Source: Halolamina salifodinae
GTDB taxonomy: Archaea > Halobacteriota > Halobacteria > Halobacteriales > Haloferacaceae
Assembly: GCF_017874235.1 (NCBI RefSeq)
Contig: NZ_JAGGLC010000001.1
Coordinates: 62,001 to 126,000, forward strand
Direction of reading: 5' to 3'
DNA: 64,000 bases
The position numbers and the translations under genes are program-made. Positions 8,012-18,301 of this stretch are shown here, in pieces. Each line of letters opens with the position of its first letter. The first letter of the stretch is position 1. Under the pieces are notes generated by a model, which did not search any database, was not told where the DNA came from, and was given only the letters and a program-made list of their open reading frames with translations.

Positions 8012-9937
8012 TTACTCCTTGAGGAAGTCCGGTTCGATGCGCTTCTCGTCGCGTTCGGCCTCGAGATGCTCGCGGAAGGCGTCGCGGCCGACGCCCTCGG
8101 CCTCGCGCTCGAAGCGGTCACGCACCGAGACGGTGCCGCTCTCCTCCTCGTCGCTGCCGACGATGAGCATGTAGGGGACGCGGTCGTCGTGGGCCTGCCG
8201 GATCTTCCGGCCGACCGTCCAGTCGCGGTCCTCGACCTCGACGCGGAACTCAGAGAGTTCGTTCTTCACGCGGTGGGCGTAGCCCAGCGCGTCGTCCGAG
8301 ACCGGCAGGATGCGCACCTGCTCGGGCGCCAGCCAGAGCGGGAACTGGCCGTCGAAATGCTCGATGAGCACCATGAAGATGCGCTCGTAGGAGCCATAGA
8401 GCGCGCGGTGGATCATCACCGGGCGGTGGTCCTCGTTGTCCTCGCCCGTGTAGGTCAGGTCGAACCGCTCGGGCATGTTGAAGTCGAGTTGGACCGTCGG
8501 GCCGTCCCACGAGCGCCCGAGCGCGTCGCGGAACGAGAAGTCGATCTTCGGGCCGTAGAACGCGCCGTCGCCCGCCTCGATCCCGTAGTCGTAGCCGCCG
8601 GACTCGAGTACCGTACGGAGCTGTTCCTCCGCGGACTCCCAGATCTCGTCGCCGCCGACGGACTTCTCGGGCCGGGTCGCGAGGTCGACCTCGACCTCGA
8701 GGTCGAAGTGGCTGATCAGTTCGAAGATCAGCCCCATGATCTCCCGAACCTCGCGTTCGATGTCCTCGGGCTTGACGAACAGGTGACCGTCGTCGATGGT
8801 GAACGCCCACGTCCGGGAGAGCCCGGAGAGTTCGCCGCGCTGCTCCTTGCGGTACACTTTGCCGTTCTCGAAGTAGCGCTTGGGCAGGTCGCGGTAGGAC
8901 CACGACGCCTGATCGAAGATGGTCGCGTGGCCCGGGCAGTTCATCGGCTTCAGGCCGTACTCCTCGTCGTTGACCTCGAGGAGGAACATGTCGTCGCGGT
9001 AGTTGTCGTAGTGGCCCGACTGCTTCCACAGCTCCGTCCGGAACAGATGGGGCGTCTCGACCTGCTCGTAGCCCGCCTCGCGGTTGAGTTCGTTGACGTA
9101 GTTCTCGAGTTCCTGCAGGATCGTCTTCCCGGCGGGGTGGTAGAGCGGCAGGCCCGGCCCCGTCACGTCCGGCACGGAGAACAGCTCCATCTCCTGGCCG
9201 ATGCGGCGGTGGTCGCGCTCCTTGGCCTCCTCGCGCATGAGGAGGAACTCCTCGAGGTCGCCTTCGGACTCGAACGCCGTCCCGTAGACCCGGGTGAGTG
9301 CCTCGTTCTCCTCGTCGCCACGCCAGTATGCAGAGGAGATGGTGAGTAGTTCGACGGCGCCGATCTCCCCCGTGGAGTCGACGTGGGGGCCCTGACAGAG
9401 GTCCTCCCAGTCGTCCTGTCGGTAGAAGCTGACCGTCTCCTCGCCGGCGGCTTCTTCCTCGAGAATCTCTCGCTTGAAGCGGTTGTCCGCGTACTTCTCG
9501 AAGGCCGCCTCGCGCGGGCGCTCGAGGCGTTCGATGTCGTAGTCGGCCTCGATGATCGCCTCCATCTCCGTCTCGATGGCCTCGAGGTCGGACTCCTCGA
9601 GGTCGACGTTGGCGACGTCGTAGTAGAAGCCGTCCTCCGTGGGCGGGCCGATGGTCAGCGTCGCCTCGGGGTTGAGGCGCTGGAGCGCCTGCGCGAACAC
9701 GTGGGCCGCGGAGTGGCGCAGCACGTCCAGATACTCGTCGGACTGGTCGGTGACGATTACTAGCTGTGCGCCGTCGTGCAGTTCGTCCTCTTTCGCGACG
9801 AGTTCGCCGTCGACGACGCCCGCGACGGTGTCCTCACCCAGTCCCGGGCCGATCTCGTAGGCGGCGTCCTCGACCGTGGCGTCCTCGGGCACGGAGAGCT
9901 CCGAGCCGTCCGGCAGAACAACCGTGATCTCGCTCAT
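8012..9937 (-). CDS. thrS: Threonyl-tRNA synthetase
   Basis: 641-residue class II synthetase that charges tRNA-Thr. Domain order is as in bacterial ThrRS: a TGS domain (about residues 1-60), the second additional/editing domain with [11 protein letters not shown] near residue 75 and [12 protein letters not shown] near residue 180, the class II catalytic core, and a C-terminal anticodon-binding domain (EQVRILPV onward). Archaea usually have a different editing domain, so the bacterial layout indicates the bacterial-type enzyme common in haloarchaea. The gene appears complete. Confidence 0.97.
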   Translation of the reverse strand: MSEITVVLPDGSELSVPEDATVEDAAYEIGPGLGEDTVAGVVDGELVAKEDELHDGAQLVIVTDQSDEYLDVLRHSAAHVFAQALQRLNPEATLTIGPPTEDGFYYDVANVDLEESDLEAIETEMEAIIEADYDIERLERPREAAFEKYADNRFKREILEEEAAGEETVSFYRQDDWEDLCQGPHVDSTGEIGAVELLTISSAYWRGDEENEALTRVYGTAFESEGDLEEFLLMREEAKERDHRRIGQEMELFSVPDVTGPGLPLYHPAGKTILQELENYVNELNREAGYEQVETPHLFRTELWKQSGHYDNYRDDMFLLEVNDEEYGLKPMNCPGHATIFDQASWSYRDLPKRYFENGKVYRKEQRGELSGLSRTWAFTIDDGHLFVKPEDIEREVREIMGLIFELISHFDLEVEVDLATRPEKSVGGDEIWESAEEQLRTVLESGGYDYGIEAGDGAFYGPKIDFSFRDALGRSWDGPTVQLDFNMPERFDLTYTGEDNEDHRPVMIHRALYGSYERIFMVLIEHFDGQFPLWLAPEQVRILPVSDDALGYAHRVKNELSEFRVEVEDRDWTVGRKIRQAHDDRVPYMLIVGSDEEESGTVSVRDRFEREAEGVGRDAFREHLEAERDEKRIEPDFLKE

Positions 9938-10026
9938 ACGCCACGCAACTGGCCGCGGGGATTAAGTGTTGTTGAGATGCGCTGGCGCACGGGCCGAAGG
10001 ATTTTCCGTGAGTAGTCGCCCCGGAA

Positions 10027-10968
10027 TCACTCGACTTCGATGGCGTCGCCGCCCGCAGCCCGCTCGACTGCGAGGACGACTGCGGCGCCGACGACGGCGG
10101 CGCCCGCGAACGTCGCCAGCGCGGCGCCGGTCCAGCCAGCCTCGAGTCGGTCGGCGGTCTGGATCACGGGCGCCCGGAGCGCGCCGACGACCAGCGCGAC
10201 GAGGAACGTCATCGTCGCGTCCTTCCAGTTGTCGAGCGCCCAGCGAACGCCGTGGGCGACCGTGAACAGTCCCACGAGCGCGCCCGCGACGAACGTGACG
10301 ATGGTCGCGCTCCCCGGGGGCACCGCGAGCGTCTCGCCGCTCGCGAAAGCGATCAGGTCGTCGACGAACGCGCTCAGTTCGCCGATCATATACTCGTACT
10401 GCCCGATCAGCAGGAGCAGTAGCGATCCGGAGACCCCCGGCAGGATCATCGCGCTCACGGCGATGCTGCCCGCGAGGAACGTCACGGGGAGGCTGTGGCC
10501 GAGCGCTCCCTCGGCCTGCCCGGAGAGCAGGAACGCGACGAGGAAGCCCGACGCCGCGGCCGCCCGCCGGCCACGGGTGTCGAAGCGCATCTGGCGGCGC
10601 AGCAGCCACGCGGAGGCGCCGATGAGGCCGAAGAAGCCGCCGAACGTCGCCGCCGGGTACACTTCCATCGCGTGTTCGAGCACGCGCGAGACGGTGACGA
10701 TGGCGCTCACGATGCCCAACCCCAGCGCCGCGAGGAACAGGCCGTCCATCTCTCGAAACGCGTCGACGGCGTCGGTACGGCGGGCCCGGATCGGGAGCCC
10801 GAGCACTCGGAAGATCCGGTCGGGTTCGACCGCCGTGACCGCGGCGATCAGTCGGGGGTAGATCCCGGTTAGCAGCGCAATCGTCCCCCCAGAGACGCCC
10901 GGCACCGCGTCGGCGGCGCCCATCGCGACCCCGCGAAGGTAGACGCCGAGCGTCTCACGACCGGCCAT
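10027..10968 (-). CDS. DUF368 membrane protein
   Basis: 313-residue polytopic membrane protein. The DUF368 signature is near the N-terminus (GAADAVPGVSGGTIALL) and repeats in modified form in the second half (MILPGVSGSLLLLLIGQYE), consistent with an internal duplication. Some DUF368 proteins have been linked to polyprenyl-phosphate recycling across the membrane, which would fit a dolichol-based glycosylation locus; that link is inference here. Its ATG overlaps the aglB stop in a TGATG junction at 10966-10970, so it is probably translated together with aglB. Confidence 0.85.
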   Translation of the reverse strand: MAGRETLGVYLRGVAMGAADAVPGVSGGTIALLTGIYPRLIAAVTAVEPDRIFRVLGLPIRARRTDAVDAFREMDGLFLAALGLGIVSAIVTVSRVLEHAMEVYPAATFGGFFGLIGASAWLLRRQMRFDTRGRRAAAASGFLVAFLLSGQAEGALGHSLPVTFLAGSIAVSAMILPGVSGSLLLLLIGQYEYMIGELSAFVDDLIAFASGETLAVPPGSATIVTFVAGALVGLFTVAHGVRWALDNWKDATMTFLVALVVGALRAPVIQTADRLEAGWTGAALATFAGAAVVGAAVVLAVERAAGGDAIEVE

Positions 10969-13900
10969 CAGTCGAGCGCCGGTGTGGTCACACGGGGCGC
11001 GGTGCCAGCGGCGTCGGTGTCGAAGCTGCTGGTCGTGCCGTCGACATCACCCTCGTCCGTGCCAGGAGTGGGGAGGTCCTCGAGGCCCGTGATGCTGGAG
11101 CTGTTGTCGGAAGTGTTGTCCGACGTGTTGTTGGTGGTGTTGTCCGAGCCGTTCTGGGCACCCTCGGGCGGCTGTGTCCGCTTTTCGAGCGTGATCTGCT
11201 TGGGGCCCTCGTCGACGCCGAGCACCTTGCCCTCGGAGACGTTGAACTGCTGGCCGTACTGGATCGAGTAGCCGCTCTCGTTGGTCGTCGACGGCGACGT
11301 GATCGTGTAGCTGGAGTTGGCACGCACGCTCACGTTGGTGTAGCCGTTCTCCGGGCCGAACTCGTCGTAGCCCGTCGTCGAGTACGGCAGCGTCATCGTG
11401 AACTCACCGTCCTCGTTGGTCTGGGCGTGCTGCGTGTAGACGAACGTCTCGTTGGACGAGGGCATCCGCATCTCGACGGACGCGGTCACCTCGGTGTTTG
11501 CGGGCGCGTTCGATCCCTCGATGGTCGCGCCGGGCACCTTCTCGAACGTCTTCACCCAGGAGGGGGTCCCCCGGGACTGCTGGTAGATCAGGCCGTACAG
11601 CTGGTCGCCGCTCATCCGGGCCTGCGCGTTGTCGTTCGCGAAGAAGTTGCCGTTCTGGTAGGCACTGGCCTTGGCCAGGCGGTAGTGCTGGAGCGCGGGC
11701 ACGTCCTCGCTCGGGAACTTGCTCACGCCACCGACCTGGGCGGTCGAGTCGTTCTCGACTGCCGCCCGCGCGGCGCTCATGTTGGGGTAGCGCTGGACCA
11801 TCCCCTCGTCAGCCATCACGGAGGGGACGTTCTGTGCGCTCCCGATGTCACGCTCCTGCCAGTCGACCACGATTGGCTGGGCGTTCTGTGCGGAGCCGTG
11901 GTAGCGGTAGAGCCGCACCATGAGGCTCTCGTAGTACCGCTGGGTGTACACCTGCGAGGCGCTCTCGGCGTAGGTCTGGCCCTGCGACGTCTCGTTGAGG
12001 CCGTACACGCGCTGGGCGAAGTCGCTGTAGGTGACGTTCTGGTCGTCGTAGAACGTCACCGGCGCGCTGAACTTGTCGGTCACCGACGCCATCTGGTAGT
12101 CGACCATCACGTAGCGGGTCTCCTCACCCTCGCCGGCCCGTCGGTCGAGCACGGTCTGGGCCTGCGTCTCGTTGGGTGCGAGCAGGTAGTTCGCCGCGTT
12201 GGTGGCGCCCTGCTGGAACGGGTTCGCGTTCGGGATGCGTTCGCTCTGGGTGGTGATCCAGTGACCGTAGTCCCACCACGACATCACGCCGTAGGCGCCC
12301 TCAGGGTAGCTGTGGTCGTCGACGCGCTCGTACTGTCCGTAGTAGTTCATCTGGTCGGCGTTACCGGCGCCGCCGAGGTTCCCCTCCTCGGGGGTGTTGT
12401 TCTGCATCCAGTCGAACGTCGGCTCCCAGGCCAGGATCGCACCCGGCCCGGTGCTGTTGCCGGTCTGGACGGCCGTTGCCGTGTTCGATCCGGGGGAGGT
12501 CTGCGTGCCGCCGACCGTGATCGGCACCGCCAGTACGGGCGCGGCGACCAACAGGAGTACCGCGGCCACCGTCAGCACCTGATGGCCCTCGAGTTCCTCG
12601 ACGTACATCGCGGCGGCGACGAGGAGCGCGACGGCGAGGATGATCGCCGCGACGGTCTGGCCGAGCAGCAGCAGGCCGAACACGACCGGAACCGCTGCCA
12701 GCCCGACCGTTCGGGCTTCGAGGTCCGCAGCGCGCACGGCGGTGTCGAAGTCGAGGTAGCCGAGGATGCGTGCGAACAGGTACGCGTTGGCGACGACGAC
12801 GACGATAGCGAGGTAGTAGTTGAACCGGACCTGGGTGAACGCCATCGAGGTGATGAACGCGGCCCAGACCACGAACAGCAGGTCGGTCGCCTCGTACTCG
12901 ACGACCAGCGTCGCGCCGGCGATCAGCGTGGCGACGATCAGGAGACCGATCAGCTGACCACTGAATCCGACGGTGTCACCGATGATGCTCGGCAGCGGCG
13001 TGAGGAAGATCAGCGCGATGGTGACGGCGCTGGCGCCGAGGTAGCGGTAGGCCCGCTGGCTCCCCTCGCGCAGCAGCGGGCGGATGTGGAGGAGAATGAC
13101 GCCCAGGAGGCCGCTGAAGAACGTGAGCCCGTACTCGACGACGATCCGCTCGGAGGCGGAGTTGAGGCCGTACTGTCGGATCGAGTTGGGGCTGATGAAC
13201 GGCTGGGCCTCGCTGATGGTTCGTGTGCCCGCGCTCGCGCTGAAGCCGACGATGCCGAGGAGGTTCCCGGTGATACTACTGAACAGTCCGGAGGCGACCA
13301 CCGAGACGACGAGGGTTGCGACGGCCGCGATTCCCAGCACTGCTGCGGGGTAGTACGTCGCCTCGATACCCTCCTGCTCCCAGTAGCGGGCGAGCCAACA
13401 GAGGAACACGGCGCCCGCGGCGACCGAGAGGGCGGCGAGGGGCTGGAGCAGGGAATGAGCAGTGATGTTGAACCCGATGGTGTCGACGATGAGGATACTG
13501 AACAGCGCCGCGACCAGCATCGACACCGCGCCTGCGAACGCGACGGGCTCGGGAGTGTCGCCGTGGAACACGTCGCTGGTGATCGAGACGACCAGGAACA
13601 GGCCGATGACGCCGACGAGGAATACCGCGGGCGGCCACACCCAGAGGAACAGGCCGACGAGGACACCAGCAAGGACCGACCAGATAGCCGGTTCGCGGAT
13701 GGTGCCGAGTTCACGATTCTCGACGATTTCCTCGTAGACGACCTCCCAGACAGGCATCGTTCGGTTCGCGGCGGCGACGGCACCGAACAGGCCGACCATC
13801 GCCAGTGCCATGAAGAACGGCTCTGCAGCGTTGTGGTCGGCGGTGCCGACGAGCGTCCGCTGGAGGAACGAGCCCGGGAGAAGCGCGAGCAGGCCGACGC

Positions 13901-14357
13901 CGAACAGGCCGGCGATCCGGTTCCCGAAGCGCTTGCCGATCAGGTAGACCGGGACCACCGCGAGCGCGCCGAAGACTGGCGGCGCGACCAAGAGGCCTTT
14001 ACCGATCAGCTGATCGCTCGGGGAGCCAAGGCCAACGATCAGGACGACCAGCGCGATCAGTTGGTCGTAGAGGGTCCCGAACTGGCCTGCGAACCGTCCG
14101 ACGGGGAACCCGGTCCAGATGTCGAACGGCATCACGGACGGGAAGTTCCGGACAGAGTACGTCGTCTGGCGAAGGTGGTACCAGGCGTCGTTGCCCGAGA
14201 AGAACACCTCCCCGTTCTGGATGAAGTTTGAGTAGCTCTGCATTCGGACCCAGAACATCCACGCCGCCGCGAGGAGGAGCGCGGGGACGTGGTACCAGTC
14301 CTCCGCAGCCTGGAGGAGTGACTGGCGTAAGTCGTCGCTTTCGCTGCGCGAACTCAT
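10968..14357 (-). CDS. aglB: Oligosaccharyltransferase AglB
   Basis: 1129-residue STT3-type enzyme that moves the lipid-linked glycan onto Asn of N-x-S/T sequons outside the cell membrane. The first ~600 residues are about 13 TM helices, and the first external loop has the acidic GNDAWYHLR motif. The catalytic WWDYG signature (SWWDYGHWI) is near residue 692 in the soluble C-terminal domain. The tail is Ser/Thr/Asn-rich and disordered. I chose the ATG at 14357 (MSSRSESDD); the frame is open nine codons further up. It borders the whole glycan gene cluster, as in Haloferax. Confidence 0.97.
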   Translation of the reverse strand: MSSRSESDDLRQSLLQAAEDWYHVPALLLAAAWMFWVRMQSYSNFIQNGEVFFSGNDAWYHLRQTTYSVRNFPSVMPFDIWTGFPVGRFAGQFGTLYDQLIALVVLIVGLGSPSDQLIGKGLLVAPPVFGALAVVPVYLIGKRFGNRIAGLFGVGLLALLPGSFLQRTLVGTADHNAAEPFFMALAMVGLFGAVAAANRTMPVWEVVYEEIVENRELGTIREPAIWSVLAGVLVGLFLWVWPPAVFLVGVIGLFLVVSITSDVFHGDTPEPVAFAGAVSMLVAALFSILIVDTIGFNITAHSLLQPLAALSVAAGAVFLCWLARYWEQEGIEATYYPAAVLGIAAVATLVVSVVASGLFSSITGNLLGIVGFSASAGTRTISEAQPFISPNSIRQYGLNSASERIVVEYGLTFFSGLLGVILLHIRPLLREGSQRAYRYLGASAVTIALIFLTPLPSIIGDTVGFSGQLIGLLIVATLIAGATLVVEYEATDLLFVVWAAFITSMAFTQVRFNYYLAIVVVVANAYLFARILGYLDFDTAVRAADLEARTVGLAAVPVVFGLLLLGQTVAAIILAVALLVAAAMYVEELEGHQVLTVAAVLLLVAAPVLAVPITVGGTQTSPGSNTATAVQTGNSTGPGAILAWEPTFDWMQNNTPEEGNLGGAGNADQMNYYGQYERVDDHSYPEGAYGVMSWWDYGHWITTQSERIPNANPFQQGATNAANYLLAPNETQAQTVLDRRAGEGEETRYVMVDYQMASVTDKFSAPVTFYDDQNVTYSDFAQRVYGLNETSQGQTYAESASQVYTQRYYESLMVRLYRYHGSAQNAQPIVVDWQERDIGSAQNVPSVMADEGMVQRYPNMSAARAAVENDSTAQVGGVSKFPSEDVPALQHYRLAKASAYQNGNFFANDNAQARMSGDQLYGLIYQQSRGTPSWVKTFEKVPGATIEGSNAPANTEVTASVEMRMPSSNETFVYTQHAQTNEDGEFTMTLPYSTTGYDEFGPENGYTNVSVRANSSYTITSPSTTNESGYSIQYGQQFNVSEGKVLGVDEGPKQITLEKRTQPPEGAQNGSDNTTNNTSDNTSDNSSSITGLEDLPTPGTDEGDVDGTTSSFDTDAAGTAPRVTTPALD

Positions 14358-14504
14358 TGGCGTGAATCGTGGCAAAAGGGGCATAAGGTTTGTGTATCGC
14401 CATCCGTCGACCGTCGAATTGGACGAATGAAGCGTCGCGAAGGAGCAGATGGATATCCTAGAAATCGGGGTGTCGGCGTATGTTGCACCTTGTTCGGAGC
14501 CGAA

Positions 14505-14513
14505 CCCTTTTTG
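14505..14513 (+). promoter_or_regulatory. TATA-like box of aglG
   Basis: CCCTTTTTG run about 28 nt before the aglG ATG (14539), the spacing expected for a leaderless haloarchaeal transcript. It lies in the 181-bp divergent gap shared with aglB. Confidence 0.4.
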
Positions 14514-14538
14514 CGCGCGTCCTGACTACCGGCGACCA

Positions 14539-15477
14539 ATGGAGGTCTCCGTGGTCATCTGCACCTACTCGATGGACCGCTACGAGGTGTTCTGTGATGC
14601 GGTCGATAGCGTGCTGGCTCAGGAGTACGAACCGCTCGATATCGTCCTCGTCGTCGACGGCAACGAGACGGTGTACGAGCGTGTGCGCGAGGAGTACGGC
14701 GACATCGAGTCAGTCCGGATCCACAACAACGACGAGAACCGCGGGATCTCCTACAGCCGAACGAAGGGGGCAGAGCTCGCATCCGGGGAGATCGTTGCGT
14801 TCATCGACGACGACGCGACTGCCGAACCGGACTGGGTAGAGAACCTGGTCGAAGTGTACGAAGAGACCGATGCCATCGCCGTCGGCGGCGACGTGAAGCC
14901 CGACTGGCAGACCGAGAAACCCGACTTCTTCCCGGAGGAGTTCTACTGGCTGGTCGGCGTCGTCGAACCCGGGTTCGCGGAGGACGGTGAAGAGGTGCGG
15001 AACACGTACGGCTCAAACATCTCCTACCGGCGCGAGAAGTTCTTGGAAGTGGGTGGGTACGACCCGAATACGGGGCGAAAGGGTGATAAGCATCTCCAGG
15101 CTCACGAAGCGCCGGTCGGAATCCGGCTACTGGAGGAGTACGGGCAGGGGATGGTGTTCACGGAGGATGCGGTGGTCCACCACAAACTGTTCGACTACCG
15201 GGGGGAGTTCGACTGGCTGGTGTCTCGGTCGTTCTGGCAGGGGTACTCGAAGCGCGTGATGGACCTGCTGTATCCTGACGCGCCGGACGACAAGAGCGCG
15301 TACCTGAAGCAGTTGTTGGCTCGGTTCATTCCGAAGCGGCTGAAAGGATTGGTACGGTCCCCTTCCGTTGCAGAGGTGAAGCAGTTGCTGTCGATTTTCG
15401 TGTTTACTGGGGCAGTGGGACTGGGGTATCTGTACGCGATTCTGACGCCGAACGTGGTGGAGAAGGCTAACGCGTAG
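14539..15477 (+). CDS. aglG: Glycosyltransferase AglG (GT2)
   Basis: 312-residue family 2 glycosyltransferase matching AglG in length and order of motifs. In Haloferax AglG adds a hexuronic acid to the dolichyl-phosphate-linked hexose on the cytoplasmic face. VSVVICTYSMDRYEVF opens the nucleotide-binding fold; FIDDDATAEPDW near residue 90 is the metal-binding DxD. FFPEEFYWLVG and NTYGSNISYRRE are acceptor-side motifs. A C-terminal TM helix (about residues 287-307) anchors it. I chose the ATG at 14539; an earlier in-frame ATG at 14449 would add a poor N-terminus. It converges with the next gene, overlapping 11 bp. Confidence 0.85.
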   Translation: MEVSVVICTYSMDRYEVFCDAVDSVLAQEYEPLDIVLVVDGNETVYERVREEYGDIESVRIHNNDENRGISYSRTKGAELASGEIVAFIDDDATAEPDWVENLVEVYEETDAIAVGGDVKPDWQTEKPDFFPEEFYWLVGVVEPGFAEDGEEVRNTYGSNISYRREKFLEVGGYDPNTGRKGDKHLQAHEAPVGIRLLEEYGQGMVFTEDAVVHHKLFDYRGEFDWLVSRSFWQGYSKRVMDLLYPDAPDDKSAYLKQLLARFIPKRLKGLVRSPSVAEVKQLLSIFVFTGAVGLGYLYAILTPNVVEKANA

Positions 15478-16369
15478 GCGCCGGAACGTCGTCACGCTTC
15501 TCACCAAAGGCATACTCGTAGTAGTAGCCAAAGCCGCGGCAGGCGAGCATGGCGATCGAGAGAAGCGCGAATGCGGCGCGCGTGAGCCCGGAATCGGGCT
15601 CGTCCTCATCGTCGTCGCCGTCGCCGCTGGGGGTCGGCGGGATTCCCGGTTTTCCGAACCGCTCGGGGTAGTAGCGCTGCTTCTGACAGAAGCCTCGGCC
15701 GACGCGGAAGTTCTTGCTCGCCAGTGCATTGAGCGAGGTGCGTGCGGGGTGGTAGACGGTGGCGTCCTCGGCGTACCCCTGCTCGTAGCCGGCCTCGTAA
15801 ACACGCTCGCCGAACTCGCGGTCACCGCCGGAGATGAGTCGGCTGTCGAAGGTACCCACGTCTTCGAACACTTCCCGGCGGACGAGCAGCGCGCACGTGG
15901 GCGCGTAGTGTTCGTTTTCGAGGTACTGCTTCACGGGGAATCCCGTCCGAGCGTTGTACCTGCCCACGAGGGTGTCCTCCGGAAGCGTGAGTTCGACGTT
16001 GCAGCCGAGGTAGTCGACGTTCTGTTCGTTCATTGCCTGGAGGGCGGTTTCGAGCCAGTCGTCGTCGACGGTCTCGTCGGCGTCGATGAAGGCGAGTACG
16101 TCACCCTCTGCGTGTTGGGCTCCCTTGTTGCGGGCGGCGTAGGAGCCCTGGATCTCGTCCTCACCGAGGAGGTGGACGTTTGGGTGTTCGTTGGCGTAGT
16201 TGCGGATTACGTCGCGGGTGTCGTCGGTGGAGCCGTTGTCGACGACGAGGATTTCGGGGGGAGATTGAAAGGAACCGAGGAGGGAATTGATAGTCTTTGA
16301 GATTCCAGTCGGATCGTTATAGACAGGGATGACTATCGATCGGCCAAAGAAGTCGTTACATTCAGTCAT
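15467..16369 (-). CDS. Glycosyltransferase family 2 (AglE/AglI-like)
   Basis: 300-residue GT2 enzyme. SIVIPVYNDPTGISKTI is the GT-A nucleotide-binding start; FIDADETVDDDW near residue 95 is the metal-binding motif; SGGDREFGERVYEAGY is the usual ED/GxxxE acceptor segment. A glycine/aspartate-rich linker (residues 245-260) leads to a C-terminal hydrophobic helix. By context it adds a sugar during assembly of the dolichol-linked glycan, possibly in the role of AglE or AglI, but I cannot tell which. Its start codon directly abuts the stop of the upstream GT4 gene. Confidence 0.8.
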   Translation of the reverse strand: MTECNDFFGRSIVIPVYNDPTGISKTINSLLGSFQSPPEILVVDNGSTDDTRDVIRNYANEHPNVHLLGEDEIQGSYAARNKGAQHAEGDVLAFIDADETVDDDWLETALQAMNEQNVDYLGCNVELTLPEDTLVGRYNARTGFPVKQYLENEHYAPTCALLVRREVFEDVGTFDSRLISGGDREFGERVYEAGYEQGYAEDATVYHPARTSLNALASKNFRVGRGFCQKQRYYPERFGKPGIPPTPSGDGDDDEDEPDSGLTRAAFALLSIAMLACRGFGYYYEYAFGEKRDDVPAPTR

Positions 16370-17467
16370 TTATTCAGCATTAAGTTCTCCGTGGTATGCC
16401 TCAATTAAATCATCAGCGATGGAGTCCCAGTCGTATTTGGTTTCGGCAGCTGTACGGTTCTCTTTTCCTATCGATTCCAGAGTCTGATCGTCGACAGAGA
16501 CTGCCTCCGATAGGGCATTTCGAAGTCCCTGTTTGTTTGGCTCATAGAGTAAGTTCCCGCCCGGATCAACGCCGGGAATTGATCCCATTTGGGGTGCGAT
16601 AAACGGCCTACTGAACGTCATCGCTAGGAGAACGGATCCTGAGTTGAAGATCTTCTCGTAAGGAAAAACACAGATATCGCACGCAGCAAAGTACGTCGGA
16701 ACTTCCTCGTCCGGGATATATCGAAGGTCCAGCGAGATATTATCAGTATTCTCGACCATACTCCGAATCTCGTCGGTCAGATCTGGGTCTTTTGAGTTCC
16801 CTGCGATTACGAGCCGCGAATCCTCCGTTTCGATGTCTTTCCAAGCACTAATCAAATCTGAGACCTGCTTATAAGGACGTATTCGGCCGAAATAGAGGAT
16901 CATTCGCTCTTCGTGTGGGTGGGATAGCTGATCCCTCGCCTCAGGTTTGCTCTGCTCTGTTTCCGAATAGACAGGGTCGTAATTCCCGTGTGGGATGGTT
17001 ACGGCGTCGTTGATTTCGACATCCAAAAAGTCCTCTAGTTCATGCTTAGTTTGGTCGTCCCAAATCTGGATAGTGTCAACAATAGATACCAATTGGTGGC
17101 TCACCCATAAGTCAATATTCTCATATACACATTCATGGTTCACCCGATTATGCACTGTCCAAACGATCTTGGAGCATATTAAGGAGCATAGGAACACGTG
17201 GATCACAAATATTCCTGCCGAAATCGCTGACAGAAGCCCTTTTATAGGGCTATTTTTAAATCTACTGTGATCTCCGAAAATAAAATATGGGTGTGTCCAA
17301 TGTAGATGAAGAACGTCAATATCGTTTTTCACTACCTGTAAAAAGATAGGCCAGAGTGGATATGCACGATTTTCTCGTATAACCTCAATATCTCTCTCTT
17401 CAAGTTCTGATTGTAGAATTTCCAAATAATTATTCCCCTCAAAATATGGAGCAATAAGGGCCTTCAT
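16370..17467 (-). CDS. Glycosyltransferase family 4-like (GT-B fold)
   Basis: 365-residue GT-B enzyme. The N-terminal Rossmann half has VLHLHWTHPYFIFG and VWTVHNRVNHE; the C-terminal half has ILYFGRIRPYKQVSDLISAW and FPYEKIFNSGSVLLAM, the donor-nucleotide and E-x7-E-type region of GT4. A hydrophobic segment near residue 90 may associate with the membrane. It resembles GumK/GT4 retaining transferases. Codon use is clearly AT-richer than aglB or aglG, which suggests acquisition with the rest of the variable block. It is first in a tight pair with the GT2 gene (zero spacing). Confidence 0.8.
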   Translation of the reverse strand: MKALIAPYFEGNNYLEILQSELEERDIEVIRENRAYPLWPIFLQVVKNDIDVLHLHWTHPYFIFGDHSRFKNSPIKGLLSAISAGIFVIHVFLCSLICSKIVWTVHNRVNHECVYENIDLWVSHQLVSIVDTIQIWDDQTKHELEDFLDVEINDAVTIPHGNYDPVYSETEQSKPEARDQLSHPHEERMILYFGRIRPYKQVSDLISAWKDIETEDSRLVIAGNSKDPDLTDEIRSMVENTDNISLDLRYIPDEEVPTYFAACDICVFPYEKIFNSGSVLLAMTFSRPFIAPQMGSIPGVDPGGNLLYEPNKQGLRNALSEAVSVDDQTLESIGKENRTAAETKYDWDSIADDLIEAYHGELNAE

Positions 17468-17519
17468 GGAGTGGACCTTCTTAGCCTAAGAATTGGTGAG
17501 TCCGCCATTTTCGCAGAAT

Positions 17520-18179
17520 TCAGTCCTCGTGGTGACCGACTAAAACGCGCTTGTTCCCCTGGTGATCTGGCTCGTACTCGTATTTCTCCACCTTCTGATA
17601 GTGCTTCTGTAATCTCTTCATTGATTCTCCAGTTGGCGAGTCAAAGCCTGGATGGGTCTCTACGATCACTTTCTCGGGCCAAGTTTCTAGACCATCAAAT
17701 ATGGACAATTCTGCCCCTTCACAGTCTAATACCAAGACATCTCCAGACAACCCGGCAGGAGGAACTACAGTACCAATATTTTGTCCGTAAACATCCTTCG
17801 AATCCCCCACCACGGAATGATGGGTCACAATTCGATCAGTATCGTCATGGCTGCAAGCCATAAAGGTTTCTTGAGCCCCATCTACCATCTCACCGGCAGC
17901 CTCATATGCATCTACTCGTTCTGCTCCCGCACGAACGCAATGAACTGCAGCAACCCCCCAACCAAGACCAACCATGTCAACATGATCGGACCCTACATGG
18001 TCATAGATGCTTTCAATAAGACCACGCTTATAATCTGGCTGTGAATATGTGACATCCAATAACCTTGCCTTCGGGACGGGGATTCCTGCCACCGCGACAA
18101 CAGACTTCGGCAAATATTCTCGAATACTGTTGTCGTATACTGACTGAACGACCGAACGGAAGACATTCATGGATATCAC
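17520..18179 (-). CDS. FkbM-like SAM-dependent methyltransferase
   Basis: 219-residue protein with a Rossmann methyltransferase core. VDMVGLGWGVAAVHCVRAGA is a diverged SAM-binding loop, VDAYEAA carries the acidic ribose-binding residue, and DVLVLDCEGAELSIFDGLE is the hallmark FkbM strand 4/5 region. Likely O-methylates a glycan sugar; in Haloferax the AglP methyltransferase methylates a hexuronic acid, so an equivalent role is possible. An alternative ATG lies three codons in, at 18170. AT-rich coding like its neighbours. Confidence 0.65.
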   Translation of the reverse strand: MISMNVFRSVVQSVYDNSIREYLPKSVVAVAGIPVPKARLLDVTYSQPDYKRGLIESIYDHVGSDHVDMVGLGWGVAAVHCVRAGAERVDAYEAAGEMVDGAQETFMACSHDDTDRIVTHHSVVGDSKDVYGQNIGTVVPPAGLSGDVLVLDCEGAELSIFDGLETWPEKVIVETHPGFDSPTGESMKRLQKHYQKVEKYEYEPDHQGNKRVLVGHHED

Positions 18180-18301
18180 TTCTCGGACTGATAGATAATA
18201 AATGGATTGGACTATGAATTGAAGACGACAGAGTATATAGGTGATTAGAATGGGATCTGTCAGAATTTGTAGCCGAGAAGGTAACCACTATTCGGTGTTA
18301 T

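Noticed and set aside
8066..9349. 427-codon plus-strand frame
   Set aside because: Antisense shadow of thrS.
11427..14231. Very long open frame (934 codons) on the plus strand
   Set aside because: Antisense to aglB, with Arg/Val/Glu-rich low-complexity translation typical of GC-rich shadow frames; aglB has clear motifs.
17471..17863. 130-codon plus-strand frame
   Set aside because: Antisense to the FkbM-like gene, which has clear methyltransferase motifs.
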